Shown here: piece after piece, positions 1-9,736 of the stretch
Position numbering within the stretch: the stretch's first letter is position 1
How the letters are laid out: each line of letters opens with the position of its first letter
Assembly (NCBI GenBank): GCA_008694505.1
Contig: VZDJ01000041.1
Coordinates: 3,428,417-3,492,416, forward strand
Length of the DNA stretch: 64,000 bases
Direction of reading: 5' to 3'
Source of the DNA: Cyanoderma ruficeps
Taxonomy: Eukaryota; Chordata; Aves; Passeriformes; Timaliidae
Notes under the pieces: model-generated
Databases searched by the model: none
Told to the model about the DNA's origin: nothing
The model's input: only the letters and a program-made list of their open reading frames with translations
Translations under genes and position numbers: made by a program

Positions 1-1324
1 AGCTTGTTTGGAAAGGCTCCAGAGGCAAGCGATAAAATAATCAGAGGCCTGCAAACATAGTCTGTTGTGTTGGAACATCTATAGAGAGGCATAACAAATT
101 TCAAATATGTAAGAAGTACCTATAAAAAGGAAGGGAATAAACTGTTCTCCAGTGCAATGACATGAGGGCTAGATTTCAGTTGAGGCAAAAGAGACAGGGT
201 TAAACTACATATACTAATTTTGTAATTGTAAGAATAGCAAAGTATGGAACACATCACTTAAGGAAGATGCAGAATTTCTGTATTTAAAAGGTTTAAAGGG
301 TATCTAGAACAAACAGTAGCCTGTAAAAAGCCAAAATATTTGGTTTCATAACTCCCACATAATTTGTTGACTCTGCTGGATCTGATTTCTAAGATATCTG
401 TATTCATTTTCTTCTATGGTTTACAACACTAATAATCAGTTCTTACAAAGTGAGAATTGTCTCTCTGGCATTCTCTCTCAATTAAGGCCTTTGACAAACT
501 ATTGTTTTCTTCCCAGTTAAATTTCATCAAATGTCAAACTTTCCAGTCCATCTAAATCACTAAAGTATTATTTCTAAGGCTTTCTATCTCATGTCTCAAT
601 CAAAGCTAAGTCATCTCTCTGCCTTTCTGCCATGGGTACCTGTCAACCTCAGTATGTGGAAACAGCTACTCTGAGAAAACTCTTCTGTTCCGCAGCCTAA
701 CCCCATCACCCTTGGAGGTTCCCCCCACCGGTACCCTGGTACCTTCTCTCTCCCTTTCAGGGTTTCATTCTTCTGCAGGGCTTTCAAGACGACCATCTCT
801 CTGAACTCTTGGCTCCATCAGACCACTTGCTGCCTCTGCCTTTACATTTACTCCTTGTTATGTGAATTTCTGTGCTGAAAACATGGTATTTCTGCCATTT
901 TGGGGGTCTCTGTCCCCCAAAATTTAAAGTTAGTCATTAAATTTAAAGTTACTCTTTCTGTACAATTCTTTTCTGAGATTTCCTCATCATTTACACACAG
1001 TCGGTTGCCTTAATAAAGTATACCCTAGACACGTTCTTGCCTTTTGTGTTTAAGCGTGTAATCAGACAGTCCTATACACACAAAGATCATAAACAAAGAT
1101 GTGTCAATTTTATCCCACAGGATCTTCATGATTACATTGCTGCAGCAGCAGTCCTATGCCTTGACCCGCGTTGACCCTTCTGTGTCGTGCTGCCCTCTCA
1201 GCCTCAAATAAAGGAGGAGATCCTAAGTTGTAGGAGAAAACAAAAAGACCCCAACAATAACGTTCCTCGGTTTCCTGCGCGAGGAAGGCGGTAAAAGCGA
1301 CCAAAGAAGGGAAATAAAAGGCGA
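1..1324. other. Intergenic or intronic unique sequence
   Basis: No gene, RNA or repeat family is recognised here. The sequence is AT-rich, with short open frames only (for example 611-796 minus, 61 codons) that look like chance. The last 200 bases become CpG-richer toward the tRNA island. A TTTT on the minus strand at 1316-1319 belongs to the tRNA-Trp fragment that follows. Confidence 0.6.
1316..1319 (-). terminator. Pol III T-run of the tRNA-Trp fragment
   Basis: AAAA on the plus strand reads as TTTT downstream of the tRNA-Trp 3' end on the minus strand. This is the minimal Pol III termination signal. It is further evidence that the fragment came from a real gene. Confidence 0.5.
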
Positions 1325-1350
1325 TGACCCCGACGTGATTCGAACACGCA
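1325..1350 (-). pseudogene. tRNA-Trp, 3' part only (truncated at N)
   Basis: Read on the minus strand, these 26 bases match the 3' end of vertebrate cytosolic tRNA-Trp(CCA): the T arm with an intact GTTCGAATC core (B box, 1337-1345) and the 3' acceptor strand ending GGGGTCA, with its last base at 1325. A TTTT lies 5 bases downstream (1316-1319), as expected of a Pol III terminator. The match stops exactly at the N at 1351. The sequence beyond has no anticodon arm, D arm or 5' acceptor strand of tRNA-Trp. So either the gene is broken or the N marks an assembly join that dropped its 5' part. The 3' half is unmutated and keeps its terminator, which favours an assembly cause, but that is inference. 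The identity rests on my memory of the tRNA-Trp sequence, which is highly conserved. Confidence 0.75.
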
Positions 1351-1351
1351 N
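1351..1351. other. Ambiguous base N (possible assembly join)
   Basis: This is the only N in the window. It sits exactly where the tRNA-Trp match ends, inside GC-rich sequence that is hard to assemble. It may be a collapsed gap of unknown size. Confidence 0.7.
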
Positions 1352-1794
1352 CAACACACAGAGTATTAGAATTCGGTGGCCACAAGCCGCTGGCAGTACA
1401 GCCCCTGAACCCGGAGGGGCAGGGGGGAGGGCGGGTTGGGCCGGCGCGGCCGAGGACCCTGCCCGCTCGCTGCGGCAGCCGCACCCCTGCGCCGGCCCCT
1501 CTGCTCCGGCACTGTTCTGTTACCGCTTTCCCGCGCAAGCACGTTAACTCCCCACCCACACCCCCGCTAGTGGTCCGCAGCAGGAAGAGCCTTTCGCCAC
1601 CGCTCCCTGGTAGTGCCGACTTCGCCGCCCGCGCCGTTGCCGCCCTATGCAGGCTTGTGGGTCCATGCACCCGCTGCCGGAGGCCGCCCCTACGCCCCAC
1701 TGCCCACAGCGCAACATTTATAATCAAACAATGGGGACATAGTTATGCGGATTTGCTCACAAAACCAGTCCTGCGAAACCCCACACAAGGCAAT

Positions 1795-1866
1795 TCCTCG
1801 TTAGTATAGTGGTGAGTATCCCCGCCTGTCACGCGGGAGACCGGGGTTCGATTCCCCGACGGGGAG
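1795..1866 (+). tRNA. tRNA-Asp (anticodon GTC)
   Basis: This is a complete 72-base cytosolic tRNA-Asp. The 5' acceptor strand TCCTCG(T) pairs with the 3' strand (A)CGGGGAG, allowing G-U pairs. The internal Pol III promoter is intact: A box TAGTATAGTGG at 1802-1812 and B box GGTTCGATTCC at 1845-1855. The anticodon GTC is at 1828-1830, flanked by a strong C/G anticodon stem. There is no intron, and no CCA is encoded, as is normal for eukaryotes. A run of seven T at 1884-1890 ends transcription. The gene decodes GAC and GAU codons in cytosolic translation. An identical copy faces it on the other strand 108 bases away (1975-2046), so the 3' ends converge. I see no sign of degeneration. Confidence 0.97.
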
Positions 1867-1883
1867 GCCATAATTTGCTTTAC

Positions 1884-1890
1884 TTTTTTT
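1884..1890 (+). terminator. Pol III terminator of the plus-strand tRNA-Asp
   Basis: Seven T residues begin 18 bases after the mature 3' end. This implies a 3' trailer of roughly 17 to 20 bases to be removed by RNase Z. Confidence 0.85.
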
Positions 1891-1945
1891 GGCAGGCGGC
1901 GCCTTTTGCCGTCGGCGTCCAACGGTTCGCACGGGGCGGAGCACG

Positions 1946-1956
1946 AAAAAAAAAAA
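1946..1956 (-). terminator. Pol III terminator of the minus-strand tRNA-Asp
   Basis: Eleven A residues on the plus strand read as an 11-T run 18 bases downstream of the minus-strand tRNA 3' end. The spacing equals that of the facing copy. The two terminators sit back to back in the spacer, so each transcript should end before it enters the other gene. Confidence 0.85.
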
Positions 1957-1974
1957 GCGCGCGCGAGCGCAGCC

Positions 1975-2046
1975 CTCCCCGTCGGGGAATCGAACCCCGG
2001 TCTCCCGCGTGACAGGCGGGGATACTCACCACTATACTAACGAGGA
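1975..2046 (-). tRNA. tRNA-Asp (anticodon GTC), second copy
   Basis: This 72-base gene is identical at every position to the copy at 1795-1866 but lies on the opposite strand. Acceptor, D, anticodon and T arms are intact. The anticodon GTC is the complement of GAC at 2011-2013. A and B boxes are unchanged. An 11-T terminator (plus-strand 1946-1956) follows. The sequence upstream of the gene, at 2047 and beyond, differs from that of the first copy after one base. The duplication therefore has no matching 5' flank, or the flanks have diverged while the tRNA bodies stayed identical. Complete identity suggests recent duplication, gene conversion or strong selection. Both copies should be functional. 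Confidence 0.97.
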
Positions 2047-2130
2047 ACTACCGGCACCGCTCTCCCCGCAGGGGCCCCTCCCGCGCCGCCGGGCCGCGGT
2101 GCGTGCGCGGGTGGGTGTGGGTGCCCTGGG

Positions 2131-2140
2131 CCGGAAGTGG
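2131..2140 (+). promoter_or_regulatory. ETS/GABPA-like motif
   Basis: CCGGAAGTGG matches the ETS-family consensus. It lies 85 bases outside the minus-strand tRNA-Asp, inside the CpG island. Binding is inferred only. Confidence 0.35.
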
Positions 2141-2380
2141 CGGGGGCAGCACGGCAGACACGGCGGCACGGACGGGCTCCGCGCCCTACGGCTCAGGGAC
2201 ACGGACAGGCTCCGCACACACCCGCCCCACTGCGGCCCGCCGCGCAGCCGCAGGCGGACCTGCGGGGACGGATCCCTGGAAGTTGCCGCGGGAGGGAACT
2301 GCCTCGCTGGAGGCGGGGAGATGGGAGAAGCGCCGGCAGCTCGGGTGTCTTTGCGTTTGTAGTTCTGCATCTCGTTGACG

Positions 2381-3734
2381 CAGAGTTTCTTTTTACGGGA
2401 ACCTGAGAAGTGCTGAAGTCAGCAGTCCTTGAGGTTAAGGAATCGGAGCACCTGCTCCTTACCTACCTAAAAAAGGAACTAGGGAAATGGAAACCTGCTA
2501 CTTTGAGATTTGATAGTAAAAGGCAGAAGGACATGGGCTGACCATCTGGCTTGATGCTGACCCGGTCAGCAGAAACGTGGTTGTAAATTTGTATCACAGT
2601 GACATTAGACGAGATACTATATTTAATTTGCTGACTTCTGAGATGAAGAATTAACACCATATAATAAACGAGGGTTGGAGCAAATGGTGTTCTTTTTAGA
2701 CGGCCTCCCATACTGTTAGTATTTGTTTGCATAAATGAACCCCAGCTTAAATTTTTGAGATAATCATAGCTAAAGAGCAAACAACACCCTTTATGTAGAC
2801 TTCTAAATATAAGTGACCTGTAAACAATGCATTTCTGAGAATTGGCCTACTCATTTAAGCATGTGTTTCTCAGTGGAGGCAACAGATCTAAATTTTGTCC
2901 TGAAAAGTGAAAAATACTAGCCATAGTCTCGTAAAAAAATCAGGACTTTAGATGTAGTGTAATAAGTCATATTGTATGGCTGTGATCTCGTGATAGGCTT
3001 TAAACTTCCCAGAGCAGGATCAAAAACGGTGTTGCCAGGCTGGTCTACACTTGCTGTGCATGTTCAAATTTTATTTGAAACATGTTAATGGTTTGCTTGA
3101 AGTTGGGAGACTTTCTGGTGGATCAAAAGTTGCCTGTTTGCATTTTATGGGACCACACACAGGCTTAGTTTAGATCTTCTTGCCTGCAATTTCTCAGTTC
3201 CTTCTGTTTATTAACTCTTGTGGTCAGGGAGCTGAGCTTCAGATATCTTTATGTACCCTAAACAAGAAGATGACTTATCCAAAAATACCTAAGAAGGGGA
3301 GCAAGAAGAGACATGGAAGTGTGAGTCAGCACAGCAAAAGAGCTGTTTTGAAATGGATACACTATTATGAGGCTGCAATGATTTGCAGTTACAGAGCAAA
3401 TGCATTCCTTGTTGATTTGTCACAAAGACATGCAAATACATAGCAGATCAAGTACTGGGAACTACTATCAGTGCTCCAAGATCTGTGGAGGCTCCATCTT
3501 CTCCTCAGGATCTATATGCAGCTATTTTGTGTGTCCAGTTCTAACAATCTTGTTGCGTGATTTCCTTCTCATTGTATCAGCTCTGTGTTTAGCTTGTCCC
3601 TAGTGGCTGCTGAAAGATGACTGGTGAAAGTCACCTGTAAGAGGCCCATTACAGCCATAGGCGGAGCAGAGCTGGGATCTACCACGTCATTGTAGCTGGA
3701 TGCTAGTTATCTCCCCTTCAGCTTGCTTAGCTGA
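2381..3734. other. Unique sequence without recognised gene
   Basis: This is AT-rich sequence after the CpG island. Open frames such as 3180-3443 (plus, 87 codons) and 2463-2780 (minus, 105 codons) show no domain, signal peptide or family likeness that I recognise. Confidence 0.5.
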
Positions 3735-4580
3735 AGCTCATCTTGGAAAATGTCCTTATGAGTTTTGAACCTCATCATGGATGGGAAATTCCACTACCTC
3801 TTTGCCACAACAGGTCGTCCACCCTCGCTGTCAAGAATTTCCGCATACTCCCGTCCTTGGAATTTCCCATGTTGCAACTTGATCATTTTGCTGTGCACCT
3901 CTGAGAAATGTCTGGCTCCATCTTCTTTATTCCCTCCCAATGGGTAGCTGAAGACATAAATTGATCATCCTCCTCTTCTTCAGGCTGAACAAACCAACCT
4001 TTTTCTGTGTCTCCTCATTTGTCACATGCTCCAGCTCTCTGTTTGTTTGGTGACCCTTCACTAGACTCATTGCAGTTTGTTGGTATCTTTCTTGTTTCAC
4101 ACTGTCCCAGACTGTGCTCAGTTTTGCACAGGTAGCCTCACAAGGGCCAGAAGGGAAAGGGGTAATCACTTCCCTTGATCTTCTAGCTAGACTCATTGAT
4201 ATTTCCCAGTGTATCACTAATTTTCACTGCTATAAGAGCAATTGCTCACTCAAGCCTGCCCTTGTTGTTCACTGGGACCTTTTCTGTAAAGCTGCTGTTT
4301 ACCCAGTCAGCTCCTGGCTGCTTGGGTTATTATATCCAAGGTGCAGGACTTTATGTTTGCCTTAATTGAATTGGAAAAAAATTATACTAGCGCAGGTCCC
4401 CAGCCTTTCAGAGTACTGCTAACAACAGCCCCGGCCTTGAGGGAATCAGCTGCTTCCCTCAATTTGATGTCATCCACCTGAGTCACCTGCTGATACCTGT
4501 TTGCCTTGGCAAGTAACATAAATTGTTATTGGCATGTTGAGGTTCATCACTGATCAGTGATGGAGCCTCCTGTAGCTGCA
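3735..4580 (-). mobile_element. CR1 LINE fragment, old copy
   Basis: In minus orientation this follows the order of the 3' part of avian CR1 elements. Recognisable pieces in plus-strand order are the stretch around TTCAGGCTGAACAAACCAAC (about 3980-4000), the CTCACAAGGGCCAG...GGTAATCACTTCCCT block (about 4136-4180), GTGCAGGACTTTATGTTTGCC (about 4340-4362), TTTGATGTCATCCACC (about 4462-4480), and ATGGAGCCTCCTGTAG near 4560-4576. These correspond to the end of the reverse transcriptase ORF and the region after it. Many substitutions and indels mean it is ancient and cannot be active. The 3'-terminal 8-base repeats are not seen. Family assignment is from memory of CR1 consensus text. Edges are approximate. 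Confidence 0.75.
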
Positions 4581-7500
4581 GAAATTAATTCTTCTAAATC
4601 AATGAAAAAACACAAATCCTAGATGAAGAGGGAAGTCCTTTACTGGGTGTGATGTTTAGGATGCCACAATCCCGAACAGCTGCTGCAATTGAATATTTTT
4701 GATTCTGATTAATCTTCATAGCTATTTTGTATGGTTTTATTCCTGCCCATTCACACATATCCAACACTCCATCTGCTCTTTGTGTTTCGTTTTCCTTTTA
4801 ATTTTTATCGGTACTTTATCTGTACTATCTGTGAAGTTCACAGCACAAGATTTAATGAGTTTTCAGTAAGAACATGAGTTGTCAAATGGAATCTTAACTT
4901 ACAGGGCTTCTTTCTCTACAGTTTTGGCCTTATACAACTTCGGTCCAGTGTAATGGGTTTGTAGTGAGGTCGGTATGGCTCAGTGATCTCTTTCTGTGCT
5001 AATGTATTTTGTTTTAGCTAAAATGAAGTTTAAATTATTAGAAAAATCAATGTCCATCTCTTAAGGGAAGGAGTGATTGGGCATCCCACATGAAATTAAC
5101 AGCTGAAGAGCTGAAAAAATTCTGGGGAAAGAGGACTGTGACATTGTACATCAATGCCTGGGGGATTAGTGGGAGGAGGGATTTAAGGGGCTTTCCCCTA
5201 TTAGCCTAGTGCAGGCTATTCAGTACTAAATGCAGCCACACAGCTGGGCAGCTTCCCCTCCATTTTGAGTCATGGGAACTGTCTAATAGATGGAGCCTTT
5301 TAAAAACTTGTTGGAGAAATGTCAGGGCTTGAATATTTATGTCCTAAGAATTTTGAAATCAAATAGACAAGAAATGTCCATGCTGAATTTCATTTTCTGT
5401 TTAGGTAAAAAGCTGAACAAGTTGAATCTGGCCATTTTTATTCCTATAGCATGGTTTACATCCAGTGGATGCTTCCAATACGAAAAAACTCCTCAGAGGG
5501 GATCTGCATTCTCATCACTTGTCCTCAGAAGGGATTGCAAAACAAATGTACTAAAGAAATACCATAAAAATTGGGAAATGAAAGCTGGGAGAAGTAGAGA
5601 CTGGCTAGTTTTAATGAATGATTTCAACTTTACAATAGCAAAAGCTGAGAGACGTCTTGCTTAGAAATAGAAGGATAAGACTTGGTAATTAAAACAAAGG
5701 GGACTTAAGTTTGTGTGCAGAATAAACCTCTCTTTGTTTATGAGATACATTGTTTCAGAGTAATCTCAAATGAGCGTTTATGCAGCAAAGTCTTTAGACA
5801 CATATCAGGACACTCCAAAATCCAAATAGATTTTGTACTAATCTAAGTATTCCTGTGCAATGTAGGTCTGGATACCACAGTATGTCTACCAAATGACTGA
5901 AAGTATAATCATAACTTTCTAGCTGTGATGAAAGACTGCAGTAGACTCAAAAATTTCATCATTGGTTTGACTTGGTTTGAAATATGGCATTTCTTAGAAT
6001 CTTGAAATTTTCAATGATTAGCCTCAAAATAGACCTGTAACATAATGCCTATGAAGGAAAATTCTAGAGACAAATGTGAAAAAAAATCAAATACTCTAAT
6101 ATACAGTTATAACAATCAGGATTGATTCTCATATCCATTCTAGAAGTAAACAAGTGTCACTAAAAAAAAAAAAATAATAAAAGGAATCATGAATGTTATC
6201 ATGGATGATAATAATAAAGCTAAATGAAGTGTAGAGACAGGAGAAGTATGGGATAGCCAAACCCACAGAAAGTAATACAGGAAAAAGCATCATAGATTGA
6301 AGTTAGGTAACACAACAAAGATGTCATGAGATAAAGGTACAGGCAAAGAAATTTGTTATACTGTAAAGAGCATGGGGAGACTTTTAAACATATTGCGTTT
6401 ACAAAACTATAGATTAGTCTATATGCAATAAATTTAACTTGGAAAGCATCACACTTTCATGCATTCCAATAAGGACCTCATGGACAAGTGCAGACCAAAT
6501 TATTACAGTGGGGAAACAGGGCAGTGAAGACAAAGATGAGCATAGAAAGGAGGGAGGAGTTGCTGTTAAAACCAAAATCTTGGTGCTTGCTTAAGGTATG
6601 AAATAGAAAAAATATACAAAAGACCCCACAGAAGACAGGAAAAAACCCCAAACGTTCTGCCACTTCAGCATGTACTAATGTTCCAGATCTTGAACAGTGC
6701 TTGCTGTTCTCTAACTTTGAAAGATTGCATGCTGTAGAACTGGAAAATCAGAGGGTAAAGAAAAATCAGGGTGCAAAGCCAAGAATGACTAGAAATTAGC
6801 TTAGTTTTTATCTAGTAGTTAACACCAGGTAAACTGAGCTCACCTTGAAAACACTGCCAGAATGTGTCATGAAAGTATAAAGGGAATTTTCTGAATGTTT
6901 TGCTGCTTTTGTAAAGTTCTTGAAAAGTTCTAGCATGACAGAAAGATATGCATCACTGAAAAATATATTAATGGACACACAAAACTCAGAGTTTAGAAGA
7001 CACTGGTGCTGAGAGAGAAAGCAGGATTGTGAGCAGATACCAAAACATCACAGTGCATCATCAGGTACATTTTGTCTGTGGACACATTGAACACGAAGTA
7101 GAAAGCATAACAAATGACAGTTTGGAATCTTCTACACGGTATACGAGTTAATGGAGCTTACATAAAGAGTATAATTTCTGTTAGCAATCTTGTTCTAAGA
7201 GTTCAACTAGAGAAGACCTTCGGAATTTGATGAATGTTTTGGGGGGAAAAAAAAAAAAGGTTAAAAAGCCCAGAAGTGCTAAGAACAGTCTCAGCAAAAG
7301 GCAAAGTTGACAACTTACATGTTTTAACAACCAAACTAGGTAAAGGCTAGCAGCACTCTAGCAATTTGTTGTAGTGTGGGCTTCACTGTGCATCCCTGCT
7401 CCTCCACTCTCCACCTTTTGCTACTTCATTGTGCACAGGGACAGAAGAAGAGCTCCCTTTCTAGACAAAACTGTGGCTTCATAGAGTGGTAATAGTTTCC

Positions 7501-7720
7501 TCCCTTCTCATTTCTTATGATACAAGAACCACATTGACATTGGATACCACATTCTTCTTTTCCTTACCTGCAGTAATCCATATGCACAGGGAAGCCTTGA
7601 GAAATCCCAAGTATGTAGACTCTTTATTTTCTGAGCCTGAGCTCTTCCCAAGGGAAACTTTTCAACAGTTTTTTCTAAAACAACTTTGTGTAGAAAATAT
7701 TTCTTTCCCATAACAACAGG
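4581..7720. other. Unique AT-rich sequence
   Basis: No gene or repeat family is recognised. It contains A-rich tracts near 6162-6173 and 7247-7258. The open frame at 5290-5664 (plus, 124 codons) is lysine-rich, with no recognisable family and no clear coding periodicity by eye. Confidence 0.5.
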
Positions 7721-7898
7721 TGTTGTTTGCTGTTTCTGTTGCTTAGCCAGTGGGAGAGGTGTCAGTCCTATGGACCAAAACAGTGCCTTTTAGCTCAGCA
7801 TGTTATAAAAGGGCTGAATGAATTGTAAATAAAACCTTCTGATTTCTACTGCCTTCTGGCTGGAGTCAAGCATCTTTATTTCGTGTCCTATTGCGACA
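7721..7898 (+). mobile_element. LTR-like 3' fragment (possible)
   Basis: A TATA-type TTATAAAAGGG (about 7802-7812) is followed by an AAATAAAACC polyadenylation signal and then a short U5-like tail ending TTGCGACA at 7898. This is the usual R-U5 arrangement of an avian retroviral LTR. The 5' edge is uncertain: TGTTG at 7721 would give a very short LTR, and I found no target-site duplication. It could be a truncated LTR or a chance layout. Confidence 0.35.
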
Positions 7899-9006
7899 CG
7901 AGTGGTCCTCATAACTAGTAAAAACCAGTAAGGCATAATTCTCATTTCAGAAGATGGTTTTTATCTTTACCACATATTGTACTATTACTCCTACTTCTGA
8001 CTTCTCCACTGTCTTCCTTTTCACTATTCTTCCTCTCCCCTCCCCCTTTGTTTTGTTTGACTCTATTTCATAAGGAAAAAACAGGATGCCTTGTGTCTTA
8101 GATAAGTCATGGGACTGCAAAAGAGTGACCTGGAGGCTTGAAGAAACTACTGATCCTGTTCAGTCTGCCAGTGCTGGGATTGGCTTCTTTGGCTATTGAC
8201 ACAGTTTTTGGTGGGTGAATGAGCGGTAGAAGAGAAGTGGGTGGGTTTTTAGATTTAGCAGATGGAAATGGAAGATGATATAAAATAAAATATGAAAAAG
8301 CCATTTGAGAAATAAATTGCCATTTCCGAAGTTATTAATGGCAGAGAGAAAACCATAGGTGGCTCAGGATGTGGTTGTTGGTTAACAAAAAAGATGCAGA
8401 AATTGATCACAGAGCACTTAAAATTTGAAATAAGAGATACATCTTTAAAGTAAGTTGAATAGCCAAAACAAAAAAATGAGGGACTGTTGAGAAATATGTG
8501 CTTAGAGTACAGCTATTTGAAATCAGATCTTAACTCTACTGTGTATTTGCAATATGTTGCCTCACAATCACCAAAATACTCTTTATTGTAGTAAAATCAA
8601 AGAAAAAGTGTTTAAAGAAAATATATCAGGTGCATTGCTAGGTAGAGTCACAGGACATGTTACAGCTTTGTCACAGCTGATGTGGGGGAGATGGTGATCT
8701 GCAACCATTGGTTTGGAGATGCCCATTTTAAGAGATGGGAAAAAGGCTGAGGAATTAGTGTAGGGCAAAATGTGAATGGAGATATTGTTAAGGTCATAAT
8801 AAATGATCAAAATAAGGGTTTATTAAAGTGCAGTGTAATAGAAAATAATGAAATTCCCAGGGAGAAAATATAAGCATGGTTGTTTTTAATTTATGTTATT
8901 GATCGCCCTTATGTGTTATTTTGAATGTGAAGAATTTTGCTTCAAAAGGCACGAACATGATGCTTCTGAAGATCAGTCTTTCTTTTCAGTGTGCTATTTT
9001 GCAGGA

Positions 9007-9031
9007 TAATGATCTTTCTCTAAGATCATTA
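9007..9031. repeat. 10-bp perfect hairpin
   Basis: TAATGATCTT at 9007-9016 is repeated inverted at 9022-9031 with a 5-base loop. It lies just before the G/T-rich tract. No function is assigned. Confidence 0.6.
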
Positions 9032-9043
9032 AGTGGTGTTATT

Positions 9044-9123
9044 TGGTGGGGTTTTTTTGGTGTTTTTTTGGTTGGGTTTTTTTTGTTGGTTGGTTGGTTT
9101 TGGTTTGGATTTTTTTGGGGGGG
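9044..9123 (+). repeat. G/T-only low-complexity tract
   Basis: The plus strand consists almost entirely of T-runs and GG or GGG groups, with a (GGTT)n section near 9085-9100, and ends in seven G at 9117-9123. It may form two-tetrad G-quadruplexes. Confidence 0.7.
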
Positions 9124-9229
9124 TAATTTAGAATTTCAAGTTTTCAATCGCACCGGCTCCCTCTGGTGGACATTTTGAAGTGCTCTACTTTACAGTCCAG
9201 TAAAATTACTGACACATTTCTCTTGATAG

Positions 9230-9736
9230 ATGATACACGAGGTTACTGTTTTACATAATTGTTACATTAAAGATAGAAGAAAAAATGGAGAATCATATCT
9301 CATAAATCAAATTCAGATTACACAAAGGATGAAATTTAATGATCTGGGTCAAAATGGCTGGAGAAAACATCTTTCATTTCTCCTCCCTCACATTCTCTTA
9401 ACTGAAATCATGGATAGTATTTTGCTACTATGTGTTTGGAAAGGAAAGGAGTTACAAAAATGTCATAAATATGGGACTGATGGCTTGTTTCACTTGGGAG
9501 CAAAAATCAGTCAGTCTCTTCCAGAAAGTTTTCATGGGAGAATTTCCGTTTTGAAATTAAGTCACTTGGCAGAAGTTGCCACTTGCATCCTAAGACTTCT
9601 TACCAGAGCTGAACCAGATGTGCAGTCTATTTGTCCATTTGTTATTAATAATGAATATAGGAAAGAGAAAAGAAAGGATAAAGAGGAGCAGGAAATGGGG
9701 AAACTGTTAGACTATTTCCCATGTTTATACTTGTGA
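9230..9736 (+). other. Unassigned open reading frame (168 codons)
   Basis: The frame begins at ATG 9230 and ends at TGA 9734-9736. The predicted product has no recognised domain. There is a hydrophobic stretch around residues 43-65 and a charged Lys/Glu-rich segment near residues 148-158. It lies in non-repetitive, AT-rich sequence, where a frame of this length is somewhat unexpected by chance. No promoter, splice site or neighbouring exon supports it. I regard it as probably non-coding, with a small chance that it is a lineage-specific transcript. Confidence 0.15.

Larger units (their letters stand above)
1795..2046. repeat. Perfect 72-bp inverted repeat formed by the tRNA pair
   Basis: The two tRNA-Asp genes form perfect 72-base arms around a 108-base spacer (1867-1974). 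The spacer holds the two terminators and a GC-rich stretch with alternating GCGCGCGAGCGC next to the A-run. Single strands could fold into a long hairpin. Confidence 0.95.
1375..2345. promoter_or_regulatory. CpG island around the tRNA cluster
   Basis: The sequence is GC-rich with dense CpG, in sharp contrast to the AT-rich flanks. It contains both tRNA-Asp genes, GC-rich purine/pyrimidine tracts, and an ETS/GABPA-type CCGGAAGTGG at 2131-2140. A GCGTGCGCGG at 2101-2110 is NRF1-like. Such motifs are typical of constitutive promoters. No first exon can be identified, so the island may simply be the open chromatin of the tRNA genes or may also drive an unseen transcript. Boundaries were judged by eye. 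Confidence 0.65.

Noticed and set aside
1110..2406. Several 70-205 codon frames across the tRNA island
   Set aside because: They run through tRNA genes, terminators and the N on both strands, and have no family likeness. They are GC-rich by-products.
3927..4365. Frames of 96 and 83 codons
   Set aside because: They overlap the degraded minus-strand CR1 copy. The plus-strand frame is antisense, and the minus frame is not a continuous CR1 reverse transcriptase.
4546..4561. 16-bp perfect palindrome ATCACTGATCAGTGAT
   Set aside because: It lies inside the degraded CR1 copy and probably arose by chance. It has no loop or flanking structure.
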